A stretch of DNA of 11,828 nt from JAXDLH01 sp034666705 (GTDB lineage: Bacteria > Chloroflexota > UBA6077 > SHYK01): contig JAXDLH010000339.1 in the NCBI GenBank assembly GCA_034666705.1, positions 1 through 11,828 of the forward strand. The letters run 5' to 3'. Position numbers and translations under genes: made by a program. How positions within the stretch are numbered: the first letter of the stretch is position 1; the number at the start of each line of letters is the position of its first letter. A model generated the notes under the pieces. That model saw nothing but the letters and a program-made list of their open reading frames with translations. It was not told where the DNA came from and did not search any database. This document shows positions 1 to 6,665 of this stretch, one piece after another.

Positions 1-1
1 C

Positions 2-298
2 TGGCGTGTCGCCGATGCAGGGTACTTCTACGAGTTCAGCAATGGTGACGGCCGAGAGTTGCTCGCCTACCATTGGCACCCCGGCGCGCAGAACGTCGTC
101 AGGAGCCCGCACCTGCACCTCGGAGCAGCGTCTAACGTGACGCCCCTCCTCGCTGGCGCGCACCTTCCCACGGGCTTCATTTCGCTGCCGGCTTCGATTC
201 GGATGGTCATCACCGAGCTAGGTATCGAGCCACGCCGCGCCGACTGGGACGAGGTCTTGACCAGCAGCGAACGACTGACGCAACTCGAGCGGCCGTAA
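2..298 (+). CDS. Hypothetical protein, C-terminal fragment
   Basis: The reading frame is open from base 2 and ends with TAA at 296-298, so the 5' part lies outside the window; the TTG at 59 is internal to the open frame and probably not the start. About 98 residues are visible. The fragment begins WRVADAGYFYEFSNGDG, continues with a His-rich stretch (YHWHP, then SPHLHLG) and ends with a basic/acidic helical tail containing RRADWDEVL. The His-rich core could bind metal or be structural, but I do not recognise the family and give no function. Codon third positions are G/C-rich, which supports real coding. Its stop codon directly abuts the stop of the convergent threonine aldolase gene, with no bases between them. 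Confidence 0.65.
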   Translation, partial: WRVADAGYFYEFSNGDGRELLAYHWHPGAQNVVRSPHLHLGAASNVTPLLAGAHLPTGFISLPASIRMVITELGIEPRRADWDEVLTSSERLTQLERP

Positions 299-1375
299 TC
301 ACTCCTCCGCTAACGCCCGCTCGAATGCCAGGAGCGCGCGGTCGACGTCCGCTGCCTCGATCCCGTAGTGGGTCACCAGCCGAATGCGTGGAAAGCGCGC
401 CGCGCCGATCACTATGCCGTGCGCCCGCAGCCGCGCCGCTAGCTCCAGCGGCGCCATGCGACGGTCCTCCAGCTCGATGAAGACGATGTTCGTCTCCACG
501 GCCGCCGGGTCGACGACAATGCCCGGCACGTCGGCCAGCCCCTCTGCCAGCCGCCGCGCGTTCGCGTGGTCCTCCGCCAACCGCTCGATCATCTCGTTCA
601 ATGCCACGATGCCCGCGGCCGCGAAGATGCCCGCCTGGCGCATCCCACCGCCGAGGATCTTCCGGTTGCGGCGCGCCTCGGCGATGAACGCCGCATCGCC
701 CACGATCAGCGAGCCAACCGGGCAGGCCAACCCCTTTGTCAGACAGAACGTCAGCGAATCCGCATCGCGCGCCAGCGCCGCTGCCGGGATGCCGAGCGCC
801 ACCGCCGCGTTGAAGATGCGGGCGCCATCCACGTGCACCTTCAGGTCGTACGCGCGGGCGATGCCACCGATCGCCGCCAGGTAGTTAGGCGGCAACACGC
901 AGCCACCCGCCGCGTTATGGGTGTTCTCCAGACAGATGACCCGCGTGCGCGGCACGTGCTCGTCGTCGGGACGGATCGCTGCCTCCACCGCCGCCAGATC
1001 CCAGCGGCCGTCGGGCCCATCGGGCACGAGGTGCGGGTGGATGCCGCCCACACCAGAGGTGCCGCCCTGCTCGAACAAGAAGGTGTGCGAATGGTCGCCG
1101 AGGACCGCCTCCTCGCCGCGCCCGCAGTGCGTGAGCAGCGAGACGAGGTTGCCCATCGTGCCGCTCAGCACCAGCAGCGCCGCCTCCTTGCCGAGCTGCT
1201 CGGCCGCCAATTCTTGCAGCCGGTTCACCGTGGGGTCCTCGTAGTAGACGTCGTCGCCAACTTCGGCCTCGGCCATCGCCCGACGCATCGCCGGCGTCGG
1301 CTGCGTCACCGTGTCGCTGCGCAGGTCGATCAGTCCCGGGCCCGCCGGCCGCAGCTCGCTATCCCCGTCCATCAT
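299..1375 (-). CDS. ltaE: Low-specificity L-threonine aldolase (PLP-dependent, beta-eliminating lyase family)
   Basis: A 358-residue protein of normal length for cytosolic threonine aldolases, which cleave L-threonine/L-allo-threonine to glycine and acetaldehyde using pyridoxal phosphate (fold type I). Visible family motifs in order are DLRSDTVTQPT (17-27), GDDVYYEDPTVNRLQ (40-54), SGTMGN (71-76), the substrate/cofactor loop ENTHN (150-154), HVDGAR (181-186, with Asp183 expected to contact the PLP ring nitrogen), and CLTKGLACPVGS (211-222), where Lys214 is the expected Schiff-base lysine. GGGMRQ (242-247) is also typical. All key residues are present, so it should be active. The start is ATG-ATG at 1370-1375; the outer ATG has an AGGAG (complement of 1385-1389) 9 nt upstream. 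It is divergent from the small gene at 1471. The symbol ltaE follows E. coli naming; stereospecificity cannot be read from the sequence. Confidence 0.93.
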   Translation of the reverse strand: MMDGDSELRPAGPGLIDLRSDTVTQPTPAMRRAMAEAEVGDDVYYEDPTVNRLQELAAEQLGKEAALLVLSGTMGNLVSLLTHCGRGEEAVLGDHSHTFLFEQGGTSGVGGIHPHLVPDGPDGRWDLAAVEAAIRPDDEHVPRTRVICLENTHNAAGGCVLPPNYLAAIGGIARAYDLKVHVDGARIFNAAVALGIPAAALARDADSLTFCLTKGLACPVGSLIVGDAAFIAEARRNRKILGGGMRQAGIFAAAGIVALNEMIERLAEDHANARRLAEGLADVPGIVVDPAAVETNIVFIELEDRRMAPLELAARLRAHGIVIGAARFPRIRLVTHYGIEAADVDRALLAFERALAEE

Positions 1376-1458
1376 CGCTACGCGCTCCTGCTGACACTCC
1401 GTACGCTTGAGATGGTACCTCGACGGTCGCGCTTCGGTTCCGGAAGCCGCGATCCCCT

Positions 1459-1464
1459 TACAAT
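1459..1464 (+). promoter_or_regulatory. Putative -10 element of a leaderless promoter
   Basis: TACAAT ends 6 nt before the ATG at 1471, the distance expected if transcription starts at the A of the start codon. No Shine-Dalgarno is visible between it and the ATG. The -35 region is weak (GGTTCC around 1436-1441, 17-nt spacing). Leaderless mRNAs are common in high-GC bacteria; here this is inference from spacing. Confidence 0.4.
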
Positions 1465-1470
1465 GGCTCG

Positions 1471-1845
1471 ATGAGCGCTTTTAGCCGCCCCGATCCCGCC
1501 TCGTCCCGTCCCGCCGGCGCCACCCTCGCCGTGAACGCCGGCAATCCATACGACGTCATTGCGTTCGGCTTCAGCGAGGAGCGCCAGCACAGCGCGGTTG
1601 ACATCGGTCTGCCGCAACTGAGCGCGCTGGTGCTGATCCGACCGGACGATGAGCCGTGGGTCCGCGACGCCGAGAACGAGCAGCGCGAGCTGATCTGTGT
1701 GCTCGACCCGGCCGAGCCGGAGAGCCAGATCGGCGCCTTCACCTTCATGGGGCGCGTGTCGGGCTTCCGCGACCTGAGCAACGGTCGCCTGGCCGTGGAG
1801 TTCACCTCCGTCGGCCCCATCATGCCCCACTTTCTGCGGACGTAG
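1471..1845 (+). CDS. Conserved-looking small protein of unknown function
   Basis: A 124-residue acidic soluble protein with no signal peptide or membrane segment. After a Ser/Pro/Ala-rich N-terminus (about 1-18) comes a core that reads like alternating beta strands: NPYDVIAFGF, LSALVLIRPDD, RELICVLDP, then GAFTFMGRVSGFRDLSNGR and LAVEFTSVGPIMPHF. The late GRVSGF...GRLAVEF segment recalls small beta-barrel domains, but I do not recognise the family and assign no function. Third codon positions are strongly G/C and this frame is more coding-like than the overlapping minus-strand frames. The ATG at 1471 lacks a ribosome binding site but sits just after a TACAAT element, consistent with leaderless translation. 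It is divergent from the threonine aldolase gene with a 95-bp shared upstream region. Confidence 0.7.
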   Translation: MSAFSRPDPASSRPAGATLAVNAGNPYDVIAFGFSEERQHSAVDIGLPQLSALVLIRPDDEPWVRDAENEQRELICVLDPAEPESQIGAFTFMGRVSGFRDLSNGRLAVEFTSVGPIMPHFLRT

Positions 1846-1934
1846 CCGCCGCCTGCGGTCCATTGCCATTGCGAATTGGTAGCAGGTCAGTTCTCGCAGT
1901 ATTCGCTATTCCCGCGAGGGCGCGATGACAAAGG

Positions 1935-1963
1935 TTGACCGATGGGTGCTCCCGGAGCATAGG
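1935..1963 (+). promoter_or_regulatory. Putative sigma-70-type promoter upstream of the interrupted small ORF
   Basis: TTGACC (1935-1940) and CATAGG (1958-1963) are separated by 17 nt. The -35 is close to consensus and the -10 is weak (3 of 6). A start near 1970 would place a strong AGGAG site (1988-1992) and the ATG at 1999 correctly downstream. Confidence 0.35.
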
Positions 1964-1998
1964 TTGATCCCCTCCCTGAGGCTGCAGAGGAGAACGGT

Positions 1999-2229
1999 AT
2001 GGACCTGAATCTGCATCATTGATGCGTCAATCGGGAAGAATTCCTGGCTGCCTGCGCGCGGGCGAGGGAGACGGCTTCCGGCTATGGCACCAACCCGAAT
2101 CCGATGGCAGACCAGGGCACTGCGGCCCCCAACCGAGGGATCATCTACGAGCTCGCCTCTACGATCAGTTGGGCCGATGACCAACTGGCGATAACCCGGG
2201 CGATGTGGCTGGTGGGCGGTCTCCGTTGA
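1999..2229 (+). pseudogene. Small ORF interrupted by an in-frame UGA (pseudogene, leader peptide or recoded gene)
   Basis: An AGGAG at 1988-1992 sits 6 nt before the ATG at 1999, an excellent translation start. The frame reads MDLNLHH and meets TGA at 2020-2022. The same frame then stays open from 2023 to TGA at 2227-2229 (68 codons) with coding-like G/C-rich third positions. The product would contain NREEFLAACARARETASGYG and, near the end, RGIIYELASTISWADDQL. No alternative start lies between the UGA and ATG 2104. The simplest reading is a gene with a nonsense mutation or a base error; a 7-codon leader ORF or UGA recoding are less likely alternatives. I do not recognise the family. It is convergent with the signal peptidase gene. 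Apart from this ORF and its promoter, the 1846-2281 stretch shows nothing I can call. Confidence 0.35.
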
Positions 2230-2281
2230 AACCTCGTCCCCTACCAGCTCGGAGGAAGCGGCCGCCAGGCCCCCACACTGG

Positions 2282-2881
2282 TCATAGGGCGAACAATTCT
2301 TTGCCGATCAGGTTGGCGGCGGGAACGAACCCCCAGACGTGGGAGTCGCTGCTATTCGGCCGGTTGTCGCCGAGCACGAAATAGCTTGCCGGGGGCACAA
2401 CCCATTGGCCCTCATAGACGGGATGGTCTCTCACGTAGGGCTCGTTCTGGAGCAGGTCGTTCACGTAGACCTGACCCGCACGGACGTCGATGGTGTCACC
2501 CGGCACGCCGATGATCCGTTTGATGAAAATGTTCGCCGGCTGCACGGGGTAGTGAAAGACCACGACGTCGCCCCGGGCGGGTCCGCCGGACCGGAACGCG
2601 GCGCGATTGATGAGCAGGGTCTGATTATTGTGGAGCGTTGGCTCCATCGCGGTGCCTTGAATCTTGAAGGTCTCGAGGAATGCCAGCGCGCCGCCGACCA
2701 CCACCACGCACAGCAGGCCGAGGAGCGCCAGTCCAATTACGACGACTTTGCCATTGAAGTGGTTCAAACCGATCCTCACCGGACGCCCAGCAGCACGCCT
2801 GGAACCGCGGCCAAGCCGCCAGCGCAGTATACGCAGGCGGCCTTGGAGATGGAAGGCGGCGGGTGATCTGGCGCTGACCAT
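2282..2881 (-). CDS. lepB: Signal peptidase I homologue (S26A) with Ala at the catalytic serine position
   Basis: A 199-residue membrane protein of the type I signal peptidase family, which removes signal peptides from exported preproteins at the outer face of the membrane. A basic N-terminus (1-35) precedes one transmembrane helix (about 45-68). Box B reads IQGTAMEPTL (74-83), where the family normally has Ser-Met: codon 78 is GCG (Ala), so the nucleophile is absent, with Thr77 next to it. The Lys general base is present in FIKRIIGVPGDTID (Lys121), and box E is intact (GDNRPNSSDSHVWG, 171-184). The fold should be that of SPase I, but activity is doubtful unless Thr77 or another residue substitutes. 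The ATG at 2881 has only a weak GCAGG upstream; GTG at codon 35 would leave a shorter N-terminus. It is divergent from the secreted RCC1 protein gene. Confidence 0.85.
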   Translation of the reverse strand: MVSARSPAAFHLQGRLRILRWRLGRGSRRAAGRPVRIGLNHFNGKVVVIGLALLGLLCVVVVGGALAFLETFKIQGTAMEPTLHNNQTLLINRAAFRSGGPARGDVVVFHYPVQPANIFIKRIIGVPGDTIDVRAGQVYVNDLLQNEPYVRDHPVYEGQWVVPPASYFVLGDNRPNSSDSHVWGFVPAANLIGKELFAL

Positions 2882-2929
2882 CCTGCTGCTCAGGAGTTAC
2901 GGCTCTTGAGCCAGGCCATTACGGCGTTA

Positions 2930-2978
2930 CATCTCCCGAACGCTCGGCGCATCTCCGCGTGTCCGCGTGCGGGAGATG
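2930..2978. repeat. Inverted repeat with two competing left arms, in the lepB/RCC1 divergent region
   Basis: CATCTCCCG at 2930-2938 is the reverse complement of CGGGAGATG at 2970-2978. A second left-arm copy, CATCTCC at 2950-2956, can also pair with GGAGATG at 2972-2978. The element lies between two divergent genes and could be an operator or alternative hairpin; no function is proven. Confidence 0.35.
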
Positions 2979-3030
2979 GAGGAGGATGAGGGCTGCGTCC
3001 TCGCCCACCGTGCCACAATAGGGGCAGGGG

Positions 3031-3044
3031 AGGAGAGTTGCATG
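3031..3044 (+). promoter_or_regulatory. Ribosome binding site fixing the RCC1 protein start
   Basis: AGGAG at 3031-3035 (inside a longer GGGAGGAG) is 6 nt upstream of ATG 3042. The frame is open further upstream to a GTG at 2967, but that would add 25 acidic residues in front of a classic signal peptide, so 3042 is preferred. Confidence 0.75.
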
Positions 3045-5201
3045 CCCCACTTCCGGATTCGACGCGTGCGTCGCGACCGCATCGCCCACGTGGCCCTCGC
3101 CATGCTCACCGTCGCGGCGACGCTGTGCGGCGCGATTGGACCGAGCACTCTGCCCATCGTCGACGCCGCGGTGGGCCCCGCCATTATCCTGCGCCCGGGC
3201 CGCCCGCTGATCATCGCCGCCGGCGATGGGACGAATGTGAGCAGCGAGTGCGACCCCGGGTACCTGGTCGGTGGCGGCTACTGGATCAGCCCAGCCGGCG
3301 GCTTCGGCATCAGCGAGAACCGACCGGGCGGCCGCTCCGAGCCTACCCGCGCGCTCTGGGAGATCACGCTCTCCAATTCGAGCTCGGGGCCAATCGCGCT
3401 GCAGCCGTACGTGATCTGCGACATGAGTACCAACAAGCCCGCCTACCATAGTGGCTCGGCCATCGTAGAGCCGGGCGGCAGTGCTGTCATCGACGCGTTC
3501 TGCGACGCCCGCGAGAACGTCGTGAGCGGCGGTTTCGACGCCGGCCTCGTGGCCGCAGCTCCGCCCTCGGTCTGGGCCAGTCACCCGATCAAATCCGACG
3601 GCTCCCCAACCAATGGCTGGGAGATCGGCGTGACGAACAACGACCCGAACCTCGCGCTCACTGTAACCGGCTTCGCCGTGTGCAGCGCGGATATTGGCCC
3701 CGTGACCTGGAAGCAAGCGGCGTACGCGCCGACCGGCCCTGTGGCCGCCGGTGGCGCTGCCATATGCGACGTCGGTGACGTCGTGGTCGGCGGCGGGTAC
3801 GACGCCGCCACGCTAGACGGCTCCGCCCCGACCGGCACCTTCTGGGCTTCCAGCCCGATCACTGGCCGTCCGCAGGGTTGGGCTGCCGGCCCGCCGGAGA
3901 CCGACCTCTCCGGAGGGGTCTCGCTCAGCGGCTCGGTCTACGCGATCTGCGCCCGTGCCGTGCCCTCCGTCGCCGATTTGATGCTCGGTTGGGGCGCCAA
4001 CGATGCGGGTCAGGTGGGCGACCGCTCCCGCGTGTCGCGCAGCGCGCCGGCCAGCGTGCCGCTCACCACGATCGTCGCCATTACCGCCGGCGATCGCCAC
4101 AGCTTGGCGGTCGTCGCACCGAGCGGCGAGCTGCTGGCATGGGGCGCGAACGACGCCGGCCAGCTTGGCATCGGCAGCCATAACCCGCCGGCGGACAGCC
4201 CGACCCCGGCGGCCGTCCAGAGCCTCGAGGGTACGCAGCCCACTGGCCGCGTACTCGGCGCGGTCACCGCAGCCGCGGGCGCAACGCATAGCCTCGCCCT
4301 GCTCGGCACCGGCCAGGTCGTCGCCTGGGGCGGCAACAGCGCGGGCCAGCTCGGCCTCGGCGACCAGCAGGGCCGCGACACCGCCACCACGATTCCTGAC
4401 CTGGCCGACGTACTGGCCATTGCCGCCGGGGGCGATCATAGCCTCGCGCTCAAACGGGATGGCACCGTCTGGGGATGGGGCCGCAACGACTCCGGCGAGC
4501 TCGGCGCCACGGGGTGCAATCCCTGCCCCCGACCCGTGCAGGTACCTGGCCTCACCAACGCTGGCGCCATTGCGGCGGGCGGGCAGCACAGCCTGGCGAT
4601 CAAGCAAGACGGCAGTGTCTGGGCCTGGGGCGATAATAGTTGGGGGCAGCTCGGCAGCAACGATCCGGCGGCCGCCCGCAGCAGCGCTACGCCGGTCCAG
4701 GTCTTCAATGGCTCCGCCGGTGCCCCGCTCACCGGCGTCAATGGCATCGCGGCCGGCGCCCGGCACAGCCTCGCCGTGCGCGGAGGGCAGGTCTACACAT
4801 GGGGGGCCGCCGCCGATGGTCAGCTCGGCCTCGACCCGCCGCTCATCCCCGATACGTGCCAGGCGGCCACCGATTGCACACGCACGGCCCGGGGCCCGGT
4901 GAAGGTACAGAGCTCCGGCGCGCCGTTGACCGACGTTACGCTGGTCTCCGCGGGCGGCGCGCATAGCCTCGCACTTGACGCACGCGGCAGTGTGTGGGCG
5001 TGGGGCCGCAACGATGCCGGCCAGCTCGGCATCAGCCCTGCGCCGCCCGACCAGCGCGCGCGCCTGGCGCAGCCGGTGGCGGGCCTCAACCGCGCGGGCA
5101 CCACGTTGGCGACCGGCAGCCAGACCTCGGCCACACCCGCTGGGGTGGTACTCCTCGCCGCAGGCGGTCGCCACAGCCTCGCCGCCGCCGTCAGCCCGTA
5201 G
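3042..5201 (+). CDS. Secreted protein: three Cys-paired modules fused to a seven-bladed RCC1-type beta-propeller
   Basis: A 719-residue exported protein. Residues 1-43 form a signal peptide (basic MPHFRIRRVRRDR, hydrophobic 14-30, likely cleavage after VDAA). Residues about 60-305 hold three related modules, each opening with a Cys followed by a VxGGGY/F-type turn, with a central W and a closing Cys: Cys70/Cys126, Cys154/Cys214, Cys242/Cys303. Residues 312-719 contain seven WG strands (W317, 367, 429, 479, 529, 587, 654) interleaved with seven HSLA motifs (H353, 416, 466, 516, 575, 641, 711), matching a complete RCC1 propeller closed by the last HSLA strand. Loop cysteines 492/495 and 606/612 may form extra disulfides. 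RCC1-like propellers usually bind proteins; the secreted Streptomyces inhibitor BLIP-II has this fold. The partner here is unknown. It is divergent from the signal peptidase homologue. Confidence 0.9.
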   Translation: MPHFRIRRVRRDRIAHVALAMLTVAATLCGAIGPSTLPIVDAAVGPAIILRPGRPLIIAAGDGTNVSSECDPGYLVGGGYWISPAGGFGISENRPGGRSEPTRALWEITLSNSSSGPIALQPYVICDMSTNKPAYHSGSAIVEPGGSAVIDAFCDARENVVSGGFDAGLVAAAPPSVWASHPIKSDGSPTNGWEIGVTNNDPNLALTVTGFAVCSADIGPVTWKQAAYAPTGPVAAGGAAICDVGDVVVGGGYDAATLDGSAPTGTFWASSPITGRPQGWAAGPPETDLSGGVSLSGSVYAICARAVPSVADLMLGWGANDAGQVGDRSRVSRSAPASVPLTTIVAITAGDRHSLAVVAPSGELLAWGANDAGQLGIGSHNPPADSPTPAAVQSLEGTQPTGRVLGAVTAAAGATHSLALLGTGQVVAWGGNSAGQLGLGDQQGRDTATTIPDLADVLAIAAGGDHSLALKRDGTVWGWGRNDSGELGATGCNPCPRPVQVPGLTNAGAIAAGGQHSLAIKQDGSVWAWGDNSWGQLGSNDPAAARSSATPVQVFNGSAGAPLTGVNGIAAGARHSLAVRGGQVYTWGAAADGQLGLDPPLIPDTCQAATDCTRTARGPVKVQSSGAPLTDVTLVSAGGAHSLALDARGSVWAWGRNDAGQLGISPAPPDQRARLAQPVAGLNRAGTTLATGSQTSATPAGVVLLAAGGRHSLAAAVSP

Positions 5202-5279
5202 AGACGTGCCATCGCCCCGCCTCGGGGATTGCGAGAAATCGACGTTGGCGGTATGGGAACGACGGCCACTGGGCGTCGG

Positions 5280-5304
5280 CGCACGAGGCGCCAGCCTTCG
5301 TGCG
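5280..5304. terminator. GC-rich hairpin between convergent genes, possible bidirectional terminator
   Basis: Arms CGCACGA-GGC (5280-5289) and GCC-T-TCGTGCG (5294-5304) form a 10-bp stem with one bulged T and a GCCA loop. It lies between the convergent RCC1 and kinase genes. There is no T-tract on either strand, so a terminator role is inference. A smaller CCCCG/CGGGG stem is at 5215-5227. Confidence 0.4.
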
Positions 5305-5405
5305 ACCCGAGAATGGCTCCACGAGGGACCAGCTCAAGCGAACGGCATTGGGTTTCTTTGCAGATCCCCGGTAGCTCGTGCCTCAGGACGTCGCATTCGC
5401 CGAGC

Positions 5406-6593
5406 TCAGGCCGTGGGCGGCGGCTCATAGGGCAGCTCGACCACGAAGGTCGCGCCGTGGCCCGGCGTGCTCGCCACAGTAATGCAGCCACCGTGCGCCT
5501 CCGCGATCCCCTTCGCGATGTACAGGCCCAGGCCGGTTCCTGCGATCCGCGATGCACGATCCAGCCGGGAGAACGGCTGAAACAGCTCGCTCAGGCGATC
5601 CTCGGGGATGCCGGGGCCTTGATCTGCCACACTGAGCCGCACGAGGTACGGCATCGGCTCGATACCCACCCGTACCTCGGCTCCTTCGGACGCATACTTC
5701 ACCGCGTTACTCAGGAGATTGGTGAGCAGCTGCGCGATCCGCTCCGGGTCCCACCGCCCCATCATCTGCTCCGGCGCGTCAAGCAGCAGCCGGGGCGTCG
5801 ACGCCGCCCCGTCCGGCTGCTCCAGCAGTTGGCGCGTCAGCGGCACCAGGTCCATAGCGACCGGCTGCACCTCAAACTGCCCACTGAGCAGTCGCGTGGT
5901 GTCGTGCAGGTCGTCGGTCAACCGCCGCATGCGCGCCGTGGCCGACTCGATGCTGGCCAGCCCGCGCTCGACCGCCTCCGGACTCGCAGTCGACCAGCCC
6001 CGCTGTAAATGCTGGGTATAGCCGGCGAGCACCGTCAGCGGGCTCTTCAAGTCGTGCGCCACCATACCGACGAACCGCTCCAGCTTTGCGCGGGCGGCAT
6101 CGGCCTCCTCGGCGTGGCGCGCGGCCACCCGTCGTTGCTGAGCCAGCATGACGGCTAGCGCCGTGGTGAGCGCGAGCCCGACGTCGTAGAGCAAACCGAC
6201 CGCGAGCGGCGTACCCTGGGCGAGCGCCGCGACCACATTCACCAGGATGGCGATTATGCCAACCACCGCCACTTGCGCCGGAGTAAAGACGCGGGCGGCG
6301 ATGAGCACCGGCACGGCGTAGAGTGGCGTCATCACGAATGGCAGCGGCGCCGCATAGTCGGCCAGCAGGGCACCGAGCAGCACGAGCATCATGACCGCGA
6401 GGGCGCTGCCCGGTGTGGTGAGCGGCGCGCGGCGGGGAGAACGCTGCTTCGCTTCTTGACGGACACTGAGGCCTGCCGCACCCGTGCCCGCGCTGATCAC
6501 TTTGCTGGCTCCGCCCGGCCGCGGGATAGTACCATCCAGCACCGCGGCAAGCCGCAGCCATCTCGGCCTGCGAACTTCACCAATATGTGACAT
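5406..6593 (-). CDS. Membrane-bound sensor histidine kinase (orphan)
   Basis: A 395-residue HisKA/HATPase kinase. Four hydrophobic segments lie at about 64-80, 86-101, 105-126 and 128-150 with very short loops and no HAMP or periplasmic sensor domain, so it probably senses something in or at the membrane. A short helical linker (152-175) leads to the H-box FVGMVAHDLKSPLT (174-187, phospho-acceptor His180), the N-box LLTNLLSNAVKYA (289-301, Asn296), G1 ADQGPGIP (323-330), the F-box LFQPF (337-341) and G2 GTGLGLYIAKG (352-362). All catalytic elements are intact. No response regulator is in the window; the nearest upstream gene on the same strand, 72 bp away, is a Crp-like regulator. The start is uncertain: ATG 6593 has no ribosome binding site, whereas GTG at 6500 (codon 32) has GGAG 8 nt upstream, and codons 1-31 are less G/C-biased, so a 364-residue product is possible. 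Confidence 0.88.
   Translation of the reverse strand: MSHIGEVRRPRWLRLAAVLDGTIPRPGGASKVISAGTGAAGLSVRQEAKQRSPRRAPLTTPGSALAVMMLVLLGALLADYAAPLPFVMTPLYAVPVLIAARVFTPAQVAVVGIIAILVNVVAALAQGTPLAVGLLYDVGLALTTALAVMLAQQRRVAARHAEEADAARAKLERFVGMVAHDLKSPLTVLAGYTQHLQRGWSTASPEAVERGLASIESATARMRRLTDDLHDTTRLLSGQFEVQPVAMDLVPLTRQLLEQPDGAASTPRLLLDAPEQMMGRWDPERIAQLLTNLLSNAVKYASEGAEVRVGIEPMPYLVRLSVADQGPGIPEDRLSELFQPFSRLDRASRIAGTGLGLYIAKGIAEAHGGCITVASTPGHGATFVVELPYEPPPTA
6498..6512 (-). promoter_or_regulatory. Alternative kinase start: GGAG plus GTG
   Basis: On the minus strand GGAG (complement of 6509-6512) precedes GTG (6500-6498) by 8 nt, in frame with the kinase. A TACTAT (-10-like) lies a little upstream. This start would remove 31 atypical residues but leave all four membrane segments. 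Confidence 0.45.
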
Positions 6594-6606
6594 ACATGTA
6601 ATGATA
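6582..6606. promoter_or_regulatory. AT-rich palindromic island upstream of the kinase, possible operator
   Basis: In otherwise GC-rich DNA this stretch contains TGTGA (6587-6591), the perfect 8-bp palindrome TACATGTA (6593-6600) and a following ATGATATCAG. TGTGA is the half-site recognised by Crp-family proteins, and a Crp-family gene lies immediately upstream; the partner half-site is degenerate. The site spans the annotated kinase ATG, which fits a start further downstream at GTG 6500. Regulatory role is inferred. Confidence 0.3.
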
Positions 6607-6665
6607 TCAGCTTGAGTGTTGCGGCTCGTCGCAGTTCGAGGGCGCGAACGGGGAGGCCGCGGCGC

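Noticed and set aside
566..1474. 302-residue + strand ORF opposite the threonine aldolase gene
   Set aside because: Arg/His/Gln-rich translation with no domain; it is the antisense shadow of a clearly conserved PLP enzyme in high-GC DNA.
1906..2184. 92-residue minus-strand ORF in the 1846-2281 gap
   Set aside because: No ribosome binding site and unlikely composition; the + strand frame in the same region is more coding-like and has a strong initiation site.
2967..3041. N-terminal extension of the RCC1 protein from GTG 2967
   Set aside because: It would put 25 acidic residues before a canonical signal peptide, and ATG 3042 has a strong ribosome binding site at 3031-3035.
3813..5174. 453-residue minus-strand ORF opposite the RCC1 gene
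   Set aside because: Ala/Gly/Arg-rich low-information sequence; the + strand frame carries a signal peptide and seven exact RCC1 repeats.
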